Assembly: GCA_010671965.1 (NCBI GenBank)
Contig: JAAHIC010000028.1
Span: forward strand, 1 to 15,283
Length of the DNA stretch: 15,283 bases
DNA from: Leptolyngbya sp. SIO4C5
GTDB lineage: Bacteria; Cyanobacteriota; Cyanobacteriia; Phormidesmidales; Phormidesmidaceae
Reading direction: 5' to 3'
In this document: one piece after another, positions 1 through 7,165 of the stretch
How the letters are laid out: every line of letters starts with the position of its first letter
Numbering within the stretch: the first letter of the stretch is position 1
Position numbers and translations under genes: made by a program
The notes under the pieces: generated by a model
Told to the model about the DNA's origin: nothing
The model's input: the letters and a program-made list of their open reading frames with translations, nothing else
The model's database searches: none

Positions 1-1
1 G

Positions 2-3000
2 CCGACGCCTGCAGCGGGGTCTAATCCGCTCTTGAGCGCGGCTGAGGTGCAGATACTGGCGGCCAATGAGCAGTTCCAAGCAGGGATTGCCAACTATGAG
101 CGTAGCGAGTTTCGGGAGGCTTTGGCGTTCTGGCGGGTCGCCTTGGCTGGCTTTCAAGCTGAGGCGGTGCGGGCCGCCTTTCCCCAAGACAGCCTGCAAG
201 GGGAAGCGAATGCTTTGGGCAATTTGGGTATTGCGTATGATTCCTTGGGCGACTACCGACAAGCCATCGACTTTCTGCAGCAAACACTTGAGATCAAACG
301 CCAAATCGGCGATCGCCGAGGCGAAGCGAATGCTTTGGGCAATTTGGGCAATGCATATCATGCCTTGGGCGACTACCTACAAGCCATCGACTTCCACCAG
401 CAATCGCTTGAGATCGCCCAACAAATCGGCGATCGCCGAGGCGAAGCCGCTTCTTTGGGCAATTTGGGCAGTGCGTATTATTCCTTGGGCGACTACCAAA
501 AAGCCATCGACTTCCAACAGCAATCGCTTGAGATCGCCCGCCAAATCGGCGATCGCCTAGGGGAAGCTATTTCTTTGGGCAATTTGGGCATTGCGTATTA
601 TTCCTTGGGCGACTACCAAAAAGCCATCGACTTCCAACAGCAACAGCTTGAGATCGCCCGCCAAATCGGATATCGCCAAGGGGAAGCGAATGCTTTGGGC
701 AATTTGGGCAATGCGTATCGTTCCTTGGGCGACTATGGCCAAGCCATCGACTTCCACCAGCAATCGCTTGAGATCGCCCGCCAAATCGGCGATCGCCGAG
801 GCGAAGCGTCTGTTTTGGGCAATTTGGGCATTGCGTATGATGCCTTGGGTGACTACGGCCAAGCCATCGACTTCTACCAGCAATCGCTTGAGATCGCCCG
901 CCAAATCGGCGATCGCCGAGGGGAAGCGAATGCTTTGGGCAATTTGGGTATTGCGTATGATGCCTTGGGTGACTATGAACGCTCTGTCGACCTTCGTCAG
1001 CAATCACTCGATATCGCCCGCGAGATTGGCGACCGTCAAAGAGAATCCCAATCTTTAAACAATTTGGGTATTGCGTATCTCAACTTGGGCAACTACCAAC
1101 AGGCCATCGACTTCCAACAACAAGAGCTCGATATCGCCCGTCAAATCGGCAACCGACAAGGGGAAGCCAATTCTTTGGACAACTTGGGTATTGCATATCG
1201 CACTTTGGGCGACTATGCACAGGCCATCGGCTTCCATCAACAATCGCTTGAGATCGCCCAACAAATCGGCGATCGCCTGGGCGAAGCTCGATCTTTAGGT
1301 AACCTAGGAATTGCATATTCTTCTTTGAATGATTATGAACGTGCTATCGACTTCCACCAGCAACAACTTGCAATTAATCGTCAGATCGGCGATCGCCAAG
1401 GCGAAGCAGCTGCCTTAAGCAGTTTGGGATTGGCACATGACGCTTCTGGCGACCATGAACGCGCTATCGACTTTCATCAACAGGCACTTGAGATCGCCCG
1501 CCAAATCGGCGATCGTCTGGGCGAGAGCCTTTCGTTGCATAGCATAGGGTTAGCTTTTTGGGGCTTGGAAAACTTAGCCGAAGCAGAGCGTTACTTTAAA
1601 TTATCCACTCAATCCCAAGAGTTTCTTCATTTTGGTAGGTCAGTGGACTTTAGTCGCCTCTCTTTGCTTGACTCGCAACAACAAACCTATCGTATCTGGC
1701 AAATGCAGCCTGTTGCAGAAGATCAGTCTACGCTAGCCCTAGAAGCTACCGAACGAGGACGTAACTCAGCTCTAATCGCCAGCATTGAATTTCACCAACA
1801 ATACCTTATTAGCTTCCGCCGAATCGGTGACCGTCGAGGAGAAGGAATCGCGCTTTATAATTTAGGGCTAGCCTTTTGGGTATTGAAAGACTTAGCCGAA
1901 GCAGAACGCTACTTTCAACTATCCGCTCAAGTTCAGGAATCCCTCCACTCAACTAACTTATCCGATATTCAACGTCTTGCATTACTTGACTCACAGCAAC
2001 AAACCTATCGTTTCTGGCAAGTAGCACTGATAGCTCAAGACAAACCAGAGGCCGCCCTGGAAGTAGCTGAACGCAGCCGCGCTCAGGCCCTGGCCCTCAG
2101 CATGTCGCGTTCGCTAAAGGATGTCCCTTCTCCCCCTAACTTGGAGCGAATCCAAGCCATTGCTACTACCCAAAACGCTACGCTGGTGGAATACTCCGTC
2201 CTGCCTTCGGGACGTATCCTGATCTGGGTGATTCAGCCCAATGGCACTCTCTACTGGTCAGAGAGCGATGCCGCTGCCTTAGATGAGTCGCTGATCGAGG
2301 CGGCTGGCGTCTTTGCCGGGCTCGGCCAGAACGGTCGCGGTGGCGAGCCCCCGGAAACGCCCCTCAGCGACTTGGTGCAAGACACCCAGGCTGCCCTGAC
2401 GGTGCGTGGTGGTGAGGATGGCGCAGCGGTAGCACCACTTGATAGAAAACAACTCGATCGCAATTTGCAGGTACTGCACGCCCTGCTGATTGAGCCCATC
2501 GCCCAGTGGCTACCTGAGGACGAACGCCAGCAGGTCATCTTCATTCCCCACCAAGAGCTCTTTCGCGTCCCCTTTGCTGCCCTGCAAGATGACGATGGCG
2601 CCTATCTCATTGAAAAACACACGATCCTCACCGCCCCCTCTATTCAATCGCTAGAACTCGCGCGTCAGCACCAAGAGCGTATCCAGACGGTTAACGCCAC
2701 AGAGGCTCTCATCGTCGGCAACCCCACCTTACCTGAGACGTTAGTGGCAGCCTATGGCTGGCAGGCTTTGCCAGGAGCCGAACGGGAGGCTAGGAAAGTT
2801 GGCAGCTATCTCAGCGAGTATCTAGGCACAGCGCCAACAGTGCTTCTTCTCGACCAGGCTACTGAAAGGCAAGTCAGAGAGCGTCTGCATACGGCCCGTT
2901 TCATTCATCTGGCCACTCACGGTACTCTAGCTGCTGAACCCACAGACCTGCCCGGTCTGCGGTACAGCTCCATCCCAGGTGTGCTGGCACTGGCTGAATC

Positions 3001-3394
3001 TGATTATCCTGAATCTGATCAGATTGAATCTGACCAAAGCGATGGCAGCCTCACCGCAGATGAACTGCTAGAAATGACGATTGACAACCCGCTCAACGCC
3101 GAGCTGGTTGTCCTCAGTGCCTGTCAGACTGGCCAGGGTCCTATCACTAGCGACGGCGTTTACGGCCTATCGCGCGTTCTGCTGACGGCAGGCGTGCCAA
3201 CGCTGGTGGTGTCTCTGTGGAATGCCTCTGACTATCACACCGTCTGGCTAATGGACGAGTTCTACCGCCAGTTTCTAGAGGAAGGTCAGGACAAGGCCCA
3301 GGCGCTGCGTCAGGCGCTGCTGCAGATGATTAATGAAGGCGATAACAATCCCCAGTATTGGGCTGCCTTCACCCTGATGGGGGTCGCGGAGTAA
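2..3394 (+). CDS. TPR-CHAT protein (caspase-like peptidase with TPR array), 5' partial
   Basis: The frame is open to the left edge, so the true start, perhaps with a signal peptide, lies upstream. Residues are numbered from the TTG at 32, which is unlikely to be the start. Residues 57 to about 510 are eleven 40-residue TPR units of LGN type (core NLGIAY..LGDY..AIDF) plus a divergent twelfth. Residues ~510-690 hold a degenerate TPR-to-CHAT linker present twice. Residues ~800-1118 are a CHAT domain: His963 lies in LATHG and Cys1031 in LSACQTG, the expected caspase-like dyad, followed by the conserved GVYGLSRVLLTAGVPTLVVSLW block. CHAT proteins are known as peptidases in signalling, cell-death and defence settings; the substrate here is unknown. 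An acidic ESD-rich repeat (~988-1003) sits between the catalytic residues. The next gene on the strand, a membrane protein, starts 180 bp downstream. Confidence 0.93.
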   Translation, partial: PTPAAGSNPLLSAAEVQILAANEQFQAGIANYERSEFREALAFWRVALAGFQAEAVRAAFPQDSLQGEANALGNLGIAYDSLGDYRQAIDFLQQTLEIKRQIGDRRGEANALGNLGNAYHALGDYLQAIDFHQQSLEIAQQIGDRRGEAASLGNLGSAYYSLGDYQKAIDFQQQSLEIARQIGDRLGEAISLGNLGIAYYSLGDYQKAIDFQQQQLEIARQIGYRQGEANALGNLGNAYRSLGDYGQAIDFHQQSLEIARQIGDRRGEASVLGNLGIAYDALGDYGQAIDFYQQSLEIARQIGDRRGEANALGNLGIAYDALGDYERSVDLRQQSLDIAREIGDRQRESQSLNNLGIAYLNLGNYQQAIDFQQQELDIARQIGNRQGEANSLDNLGIAYRTLGDYAQAIGFHQQSLEIAQQIGDRLGEARSLGNLGIAYSSLNDYERAIDFHQQQLAINRQIGDRQGEAAALSSLGLAHDASGDHERAIDFHQQALEIARQIGDRLGESLSLHSIGLAFWGLENLAEAERYFKLSTQSQEFLHFGRSVDFSRLSLLDSQQQTYRIWQMQPVAEDQSTLALEATERGRNSALIASIEFHQQYLISFRRIGDRRGEGIALYNLGLAFWVLKDLAEAERYFQLSAQVQESLHSTNLSDIQRLALLDSQQQTYRFWQVALIAQDKPEAALEVAERSRAQALALSMSRSLKDVPSPPNLERIQAIATTQNATLVEYSVLPSGRILIWVIQPNGTLYWSESDAAALDESLIEAAGVFAGLGQNGRGGEPPETPLSDLVQDTQAALTVRGGEDGAAVAPLDRKQLDRNLQVLHALLIEPIAQWLPEDERQQVIFIPHQELFRVPFAALQDDDGAYLIEKHTILTAPSIQSLELARQHQERIQTVNATEALIVGNPTLPETLVAAYGWQALPGAEREARKVGSYLSEYLGTAPTVLLLDQATERQVRERLHTARFIHLATHGTLAAEPTDLPGLRYSSIPGVLALAESDYPESDQIESDQSDGSLTADELLEMTIDNPLNAELVVLSACQTGQGPITSDGVYGLSRVLLTAGVPTLVVSLWNASDYHTVWLMDEFYRQFLEEGQDKAQALRQALLQMINEGDNNPQYWAAFTLMGVAE
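200..1519 (+). repeat. Eleven tandem 120-bp units encoding TPRs, HIP1-punctuated
   Basis: Units begin at 200, 320, 440 and so on every 120 bp to 1400, with a degenerate twelfth from 1520. Units 1-7 are nearly identical at DNA level, and later ones diverge progressively. The HIP1 octamer GCGATCGC occurs at the same phase in seven units (309, 429, 549, 789, 909, 1269, 1389). It encodes part of the IGDRxGEA turn. This exact periodicity keeps several reading frames open on both strands, which creates false ORFs. The pattern indicates amplification by slippage or unequal recombination within the gene. Confidence 0.95.
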
Positions 3395-3561
3395 GGCGAG
3401 TTTGCTTATCGCAGCGTTTACATCAGAGAACAGGCTCAATTATGTCAGCACAGTCAGAATATCGACCCAGAGTAATTTCTCCAACTGACATAGGGTCAGG
3501 GTTTGCAGGATAGATATCTGTGAGTCGGACGCTTTAGCGGCTTGTTCCTACTCTGACCTTA

Positions 3562-3574
3562 AACAAAGTTTGTT
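3562..3574. promoter_or_regulatory. Short inverted repeat abutting the start codon
   Basis: AACAAA-G-TTTGTT is a perfect inverted repeat ending exactly at the ATG at 3575, where a ribosome binding site would sit. No Shine-Dalgarno sequence is visible. It could be an operator or chance in AT-rich sequence. Confidence 0.25.
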
Positions 3575-4141
3575 ATGACTCACCTTCCCTTCAATTCATT
3601 TCTTGTTGGCTGCATCGGCTCCCTTGCTCCTGAAATTATCCGCCTTTACAAGCTTCGCCTCAACCCTACCTTGCGGTGGTCCTGGGGCTATTTACTTTTT
3701 TCGATCCCATTTGTCCTGTTAGGTGGCTTTATGGCCCATATCCTGGAGCCGACTACTAGCTACGCGGCTTTCTACACAGGTGTCAGTACTCCATTTATTG
3801 TTACTGCGCTGGCCAAAGATTCTGAACGCGAAGCTGGAGCTATTCAGCGCCTGACCCGAGATAAACAGCAACTCGAAGCCGAACTATACCATCTGCAACA
3901 AAGTTCGCCTACTGCTGAGCCAAACACTGCACAGTCTGAGCCGCAACCCGGTTCTTCCACGAGCATCGATAACGGAGCTAGCCATTCTGGCTTGAGAGGC
4001 CCTAACCTAGTTCCTATTGTGATGTATCCTTCCGTAGCCAAGAACACCACAAAGCGCTACTTTCCTCAATCGCCATCGAGGCGCTTCCATCAACGGCTAT
4101 TTAAATGGAGAATTGTTCAATCCTTTCTCAATGCCTTGTAA
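3575..4141 (+). CDS. Small membrane protein with coiled coil, unknown function
   Basis: The protein has 188 residues and I do not recognise a named family. Residues ~5-22 are weakly hydrophobic. Residues ~38-56 and ~63-81 are clear membrane segments, the first rich in Gly and the second in the stretch AAFYTGVSTPFIVTALA. A charged heptad-like helix follows (~82-110, SEREAGAIQRLTRDKQQLEAE). The tail is Pro/Ser-rich and then basic. The layout (two membrane helices, coiled coil, soluble tail) resembles small membrane effectors of bacterial conflict systems, but that is an analogy only. It lies 180 bp after the TPR-CHAT gene on the same strand, so co-expression or a protease-substrate relation is possible. 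The ATG at 3575 is the first in frame with the hydrophobic part. The gene ends before a strong hairpin at 4188. Confidence 0.75.
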   Translation: MTHLPFNSFLVGCIGSLAPEIIRLYKLRLNPTLRWSWGYLLFSIPFVLLGGFMAHILEPTTSYAAFYTGVSTPFIVTALAKDSEREAGAIQRLTRDKQQLEAELYHLQQSSPTAEPNTAQSEPQPGSSTSIDNGASHSGLRGPNLVPIVMYPSVAKNTTKRYFPQSPSRRFHQRLFKWRIVQSFLNAL

Positions 4142-4187
4142 GCTCACGAGCTTTGTCAGTTGACAGCAGCAAGAAGCGTCATTGAAG

Positions 4188-4221
4188 GACGATTAGTTTC
4201 TTAAAAGGCTAATCGTCTTTT
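4188..4221 (+). terminator. Rho-independent terminator overlapping the convergent gene's stop
   Basis: GACGATTAG (4188-4196) and CTAATCGTC (4209-4217) are perfect 9-bp arms around a 12-nt loop, followed by TTTT and another T-rich stretch. Orientation fits the end of the plus-strand gene at 3575-4141. The right arm contains the TAG stop of the minus-strand RHH gene, so the two converging units share the element. On the minus strand no T tract follows, so it should terminate mainly plus-strand transcripts. Confidence 0.7.
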
Positions 4222-4595
4222 CGTCTTGGCGAAATTTCACCCAGCAGCTTTTCTGAATCTTTGCCTTTACGCCATTTCACCCAAGCGTCCAGTAAACTGT
4301 TCACCAATTCAGATTTATCCATTTCTACTCCTTGGCGTCTGAGCATGGCTAGCTCTAGTTCAGTATCAATATCGGTTTCTTCCTTCACGTAATAGGTGCG
4401 GCCAATCCAGCCAGGATCTGAGCGCTTTCCCGTAGCTGGTCTGCCACGTTTGCGCTTTTGAGGTTCAGGAGATGATTGGGGTGGCTCTGCTGGCTGCTTT
4501 AAGATCTCGTCAGTTCCTGTCTCTAGTTCTGTCTCACCAGTGGCAGCTGATTTTTTGCGAGAATCCATCAGTTTCCGCATTGGATTGTCAGCCAT
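4209..4595 (-). CDS. Ribbon-helix-helix partition/repressor protein (ParB-like partner of ParA)
   Basis: The protein has 128 residues. The N-terminal 60 are charged and low-complexity, with MRKLMDSRKK near the start. KRKRGRPATGKR (47-58) is an AT-hook-like, minor-groove-binding segment. Residues ~64-108 read as one ribbon-helix-helix: a strand (GRTYYVKEE), a helix (~75-88), a turn, and a helix with SELVNSLLDAWVKW. In type Ib plasmid partition, small RHH proteins bind the centromere and the promoter, and an arginine in their flexible N-terminus stimulates the ParA ATPase. The basic N-terminus fits that role by inference. The ATG overlaps the end of parA by 8 bp, so translational coupling is likely. 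The TAG lies inside the terminator stem. The family assignment comes from pattern and context, not from a search. Confidence 0.75.
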   Translation of the reverse strand: MADNPMRKLMDSRKKSAATGETELETGTDEILKQPAEPPQSSPEPQKRKRGRPATGKRSDPGWIGRTYYVKEETDIDTELELAMLRRQGVEMDKSELVNSLLDAWVKWRKGKDSEKLLGEISPRRKDD

Positions 4596-5193
4596 TGCCT
4601 GCCACCTCTACTATTTCTCGTCCTACGGCCTGATACTCCCCCCAAGCGATGCGAGCCATGCGATCGCCCTTCACTGCATAGACAGGTACTCCTTCTAAGC
4701 TAGCTTTCTCATAGGCGATGAGATTGCGAATGTCCTGCCTGAATAGCGGTAATCTCTCTAGTGCTTCTCTCGCTTGCTCGGCTGTTTTGACTGGCCGCGA
4801 TCGCACCATTGTTAGCAAAATTCTGTACTGCTCGCTGCCTAGTTCCTGTAGCAGGTCAATAGTCTGCAGCATGGCATCAATATCAAGGGCTGCTGGCGTA
4901 GTGGGGAGAACTAGCAACTCGCAACCATCCGCCAATGCTTCCAGTTCATCTTTGTCAGGTCTAGCAGCTGTGTCGATGATCACATGCTCAACCTTAGCGC
5001 TGTGGCGCGGCGCGGCCATCACGTCTACTACCTTGAAAGGCAAATCACCTCGCTTGGCCCAGCCGGTAGCCGAGCGATTCGGATCACCATCGACTAACAA
5101 TGTCGGCCCCATTTTGGCGAAGAAACATGCTAGGTGAACGGCAGTTGTGGTCTTACCGACCCCTCCCTTAAACCCGGCGACGGTAACATACAT
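4588..5193 (-). CDS. parA: ParA-family partition ATPase
   Basis: The preferred product has 201 residues. It begins with a deviant Walker A, FKGGVGKTTT (signature Lys9 and P-loop Lys14), followed by the ParA switch DGDPNRSATGWAKRG (Asp35, Asp37) and Walker B VIIDTAA (Asp74). The size and the absence of an N-terminal HTH place it with short type Ib ParA/ParF-like ATPases. These use ATP-dependent, DNA-bound gradients to segregate plasmids or other cargo. A GTG nine codons upstream (5220) would also work, but the ATG at 5193 has a GGAG box at good distance and places the P-loop at the usual residue 8-16. It is coupled to the RHH gene downstream. The tyrosine recombinase gene ends 97 bp upstream on the same strand. 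Confidence 0.93.
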   Translation of the reverse strand: MYVTVAGFKGGVGKTTTAVHLACFFAKMGPTLLVDGDPNRSATGWAKRGDLPFKVVDVMAAPRHSAKVEHVIIDTAARPDKDELEALADGCELLVLPTTPAALDIDAMLQTIDLLQELGSEQYRILLTMVRSRPVKTAEQAREALERLPLFRQDIRNLIAYEKASLEGVPVYAVKGDRMARIAWGEYQAVGREIVEVAGNG

Positions 5194-5201
5194 CGCGATT
5201 A

Positions 5202-5205
5202 CTCC
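5202..5205 (-). promoter_or_regulatory. parA: Shine-Dalgarno GGAG deciding the ParA start
   Basis: On the minus strand GGAG lies 8 nt before the ATG at 5193. The GTG at 5220 has no comparable box, so the internal ATG is preferred. Confidence 0.6.
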
Positions 5206-5290
5206 ACTGAATGACAACACACTATGGCGTCTGGGTGCCCTTGTCTATTTGCGTAAACGCGGAATTTTGAATTGGCGAAATGCCGAACAG

Positions 5291-6178
5291 CTAAATAGGC
5301 AAATGTAATCCGCTGGAATCTTCTGGGCAGGCGTGGGTATAGCGGCCAGTCGTGGCGACTGAGGCATGGCCTAGCGTTGCCTGTACTAAGTTAATCGGCG
5401 TCCCTCGCTTTAGTGCATGGCTGGCATGGGCATGACGGAACCAATGGGGAGAGACGGGTTTATCAATACCGGCTTGCTCAGCAGCTCGCTTTACCACTCG
5501 CCAAATCTGCGATCGCTGTAGATGCTTACCCTTGCGGCTACGGAACACAGGATCGCTATCCACTGCGTTACCTCTCAACCCTTGCAGCAGCTCCCAGGTT
5601 TCGACGCTAACTAGAACATGCCGTGTCTTATCGCCTTTGCCGAACAGCGTCAGCTTGCCGATACCGTCATCAGTGCTCTGGCAATCCTCCCAGGTGAGGC
5701 CCGCTATTTCCGAGGCTCGTCCGCCAGTTGCATAGAGAACTCGGAGCATCACGCGATCGCGCACACTGCCCTTGAAGGTGTGGATCATTTCTAGCATCTG
5801 TGACTCCGGTAGAATCCGCTGCGCCAGTTCATTCTTGAGTTTTGGCAGACTGATAGCAGCCCCAACATCAACAGGTAGCAGCCCAATCCTAAAGCCGTAC
5901 TTCAGCAGAGACTTAGCAGCAGCCAACCGTCTCTTTACCGTTGAAGCCTTGTAGCGCTGGTTCAGCAATCCATCCTTGAACGCTTGCATGTCATTGAGAG
6001 TCACCCTATCCAATGGCTTACCCTCAATAAACGCTAGAAAGTGACCCGCGTCTCTCTGATAGGCCGCGCGGGTATTCTCCGATTTCTCGTGCAGCCATAG
6101 GTCAATTAGCTGCTGATTGGTTGAGGCGATCGCAATTGCTGCCCCTGATCTAGAGGTAAGAGGTACTAGATTAGACAT
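5291..6178 (-). CDS. Tyrosine recombinase / integrase (XerC/D-like)
   Basis: The protein has 295 residues, the usual size for Xer-like recombinases. The N-terminal SAM-like core-binding domain spans ~20-105 (ENTRAAYQRDAGHFLAF). The catalytic domain carries all six expected residues: Arg154 (GGRASEIAGL), Lys181 (GKGDKTRHV), His245 and Arg248 (HWFRHAHASH), His271 (LGHAS) and Tyr280 (TTGRYTH). It should therefore be active in site-specific recombination through a 3'-phosphotyrosine intermediate. Likely roles are plasmid multimer resolution or integration. Adjacency to parA and an RHH gene favours plasmid maintenance. The ATG at 6178 follows a weak AAAGAG. A 9-6-9 palindrome ~110 bp upstream is a candidate target site. 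Confidence 0.93.
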   Translation of the reverse strand: MSNLVPLTSRSGAAIAIASTNQQLIDLWLHEKSENTRAAYQRDAGHFLAFIEGKPLDRVTLNDMQAFKDGLLNQRYKASTVKRRLAAAKSLLKYGFRIGLLPVDVGAAISLPKLKNELAQRILPESQMLEMIHTFKGSVRDRVMLRVLYATGGRASEIAGLTWEDCQSTDDGIGKLTLFGKGDKTRHVLVSVETWELLQGLRGNAVDSDPVFRSRKGKHLQRSQIWRVVKRAAEQAGIDKPVSPHWFRHAHASHALKRGTPINLVQATLGHASVATTGRYTHACPEDSSGLHLPI

Positions 6179-6287
6179 AAGACTAACTCTTTGGCCGTCC
6201 TTAACGATCTTCGTTTCGTCAGAGGCGGTTATTGTTTGACTTCTGTGAATGCAAAATAACCTGTGTTATGTATACAAATTTTAGGAT

Positions 6288-6311
6288 GCCTTGGCGGCAT
6301 ATCGCCAAGGC
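6288..6311. other. 9-6-9 palindrome, candidate recombinase core site or operator
   Basis: GCCTTGGCG (6288-6296) and CGCCAAGGC (6303-6311) are perfect inverted arms around the asymmetric 6-bp spacer GCATAT. Two inverted arms of ~9-11 bp around a 6-8-bp centre is the layout of dif-like and other tyrosine-recombinase core sites. No T tract follows on either strand, so a terminator is unlikely. An operator or a centromere element for the RHH protein is the main alternative. Confidence 0.45.
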
Positions 6312-6399
6312 GAAAATAAGTATTTGTGACAAAGCAGTAAGCTAAACAATCGAAATTTTACCTGGCTGAAAATACAGCTAAAGCTAGGGGAACTCATAG

Positions 6400-6942
6400 C
6401 TAAAACTCGCCACCAGCTCTAATAGTGGCTGCTCTAGCGCCACAGCGACTGCCATCAGCAGCAGTTTGCCAAGGGAACAGACAATTACCCGAATAAAGAA
6501 TGCCAGGTTCGGGACAGTTTCTGGCGTAGCAACCTCTAGCCCGCCCCTCGTTCACCATGACGACGGCCCCCGGGTAATAAGCAACCACTTGCGGATCAAG
6601 GCTTGATCGAGAGGCTGCGTTTCCTGGCCATAAAAATAGATAATATCCAGAGCGATCCTCTTTCTGCCAAACTTCATAGGCAACCCCGTTTTCGTCGCCA
6701 TAGCTTCCATCGCTGTGAAGCCTCAGCCCACTAAGTGGAGACGTGTTAGTAGAATCTTCGCTAGAGTTATCTAATTCAAGAGCCTGCAATTCTTGAATGC
6801 CGCATAAGTCGCTGAGATTGACAACTTCACCCTCTAGGTGAATCATGTAGCAGAGAAAACTAGGCTCGATGCTTTGAGCCGTCTGGATGATGGTGAAGGG
6901 GACGATGGCAAGGGTGGCGATCGCAGTAAGAAGTTTTCGCAT
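6400..6942 (-). CDS. Exported six-cysteine hypothetical protein
   Basis: The protein has 180 residues. Residues 1-24 form a typical Sec signal peptide: MRK, a hydrophobic core, then a likely cut after AQS. The mature part has six cysteines (31, 47, 138, 143, 154, 167), consistent with disulfides outside the cytoplasm. Two blocks look familiar from small exported cyanobacterial proteins: an N-terminal CYM...G.VVNLSDLCG and a C-terminal DGSRCGARAATIRAGG. I cannot name the family or a function. It stands alone, with 221 bp before the tyrosine recombinase gene and 223 bp after the HTH gene, so it probably has its own promoter. No clear Shine-Dalgarno sequence precedes the ATG at 6942. Confidence 0.8.
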   Translation of the reverse strand: MRKLLTAIATLAIVPFTIIQTAQSIEPSFLCYMIHLEGEVVNLSDLCGIQELQALELDNSSEDSTNTSPLSGLRLHSDGSYGDENGVAYEVWQKEDRSGYYLFLWPGNAASRSSLDPQVVAYYPGAVVMVNEGRARGCYARNCPEPGILYSGNCLFPWQTAADGSRCGARAATIRAGGEF

Positions 6943-7062
6943 AATCTGAAGCGGAGTTTTTCTTTTCTTCTCCGTCTACAGATGTCTTCGTGAAAAGGAG
7001 AGTGACTTACACAGAAATTTTACTCTTCTAAGAAAAAAAGCGCCTTGATTAAAGACTTAATG

Positions 7063-7108
7063 TAGACAACTTCCAGAAACGGGTGATCGCGTTTCTAGAA
7101 GCTGTCTA
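7063..7108. repeat. Long imperfect hairpin, 19-bp arms
   Basis: Positions 7063-7081 (TAGACAACTTCCAGAAACG) and 7090-7108 are inverted copies with two mismatches around the 8-nt loop GGTGATCG. The hairpin is 57 bp beyond the stop of the HTH gene. On the minus strand a run of seven T lies ~25 nt past it, too far for a classic terminator. It may be a transcript-end structure, a small mobile hairpin, or a site for the nearby recombinase. Confidence 0.6.
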
Positions 7109-7165
7109 TGAGGATAAGTATTGGTGAAAGAAAGACATCTATCGTAGTTCGCTGCTTTGCATGCT

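Noticed and set aside
66..1316. Several long open frames on both strands overlapping the TPR array
   Set aside because: They are produced by the 120-bp period, a multiple of three, which repeats any stop-free stretch in every frame. Only the frame with TPR consensus and the CHAT continuation is coding.
200..1519. CRISPR-like regular repeat
   Set aside because: Repeats abut without unique spacers, are 120 bp long, and encode TPR motifs.
3441..3492. 8-bp inverted repeat TATGTCAG / CTGACATA between the TPR-CHAT and membrane protein genes
   Set aside because: The arms are 36 bp apart with no T tract, so neither a terminator nor a clear operator can be argued from it.
3575..4141. Bacterial gasdermin beside the CHAT protease
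   Set aside because: The size and the two early hydrophobic helices with a coiled coil do not resemble the gasdermin beta-rich fold.
5194..5220. GTG start for ParA
   Set aside because: The ATG at 5193 has GGAG at proper spacing and gives the standard P-loop position.
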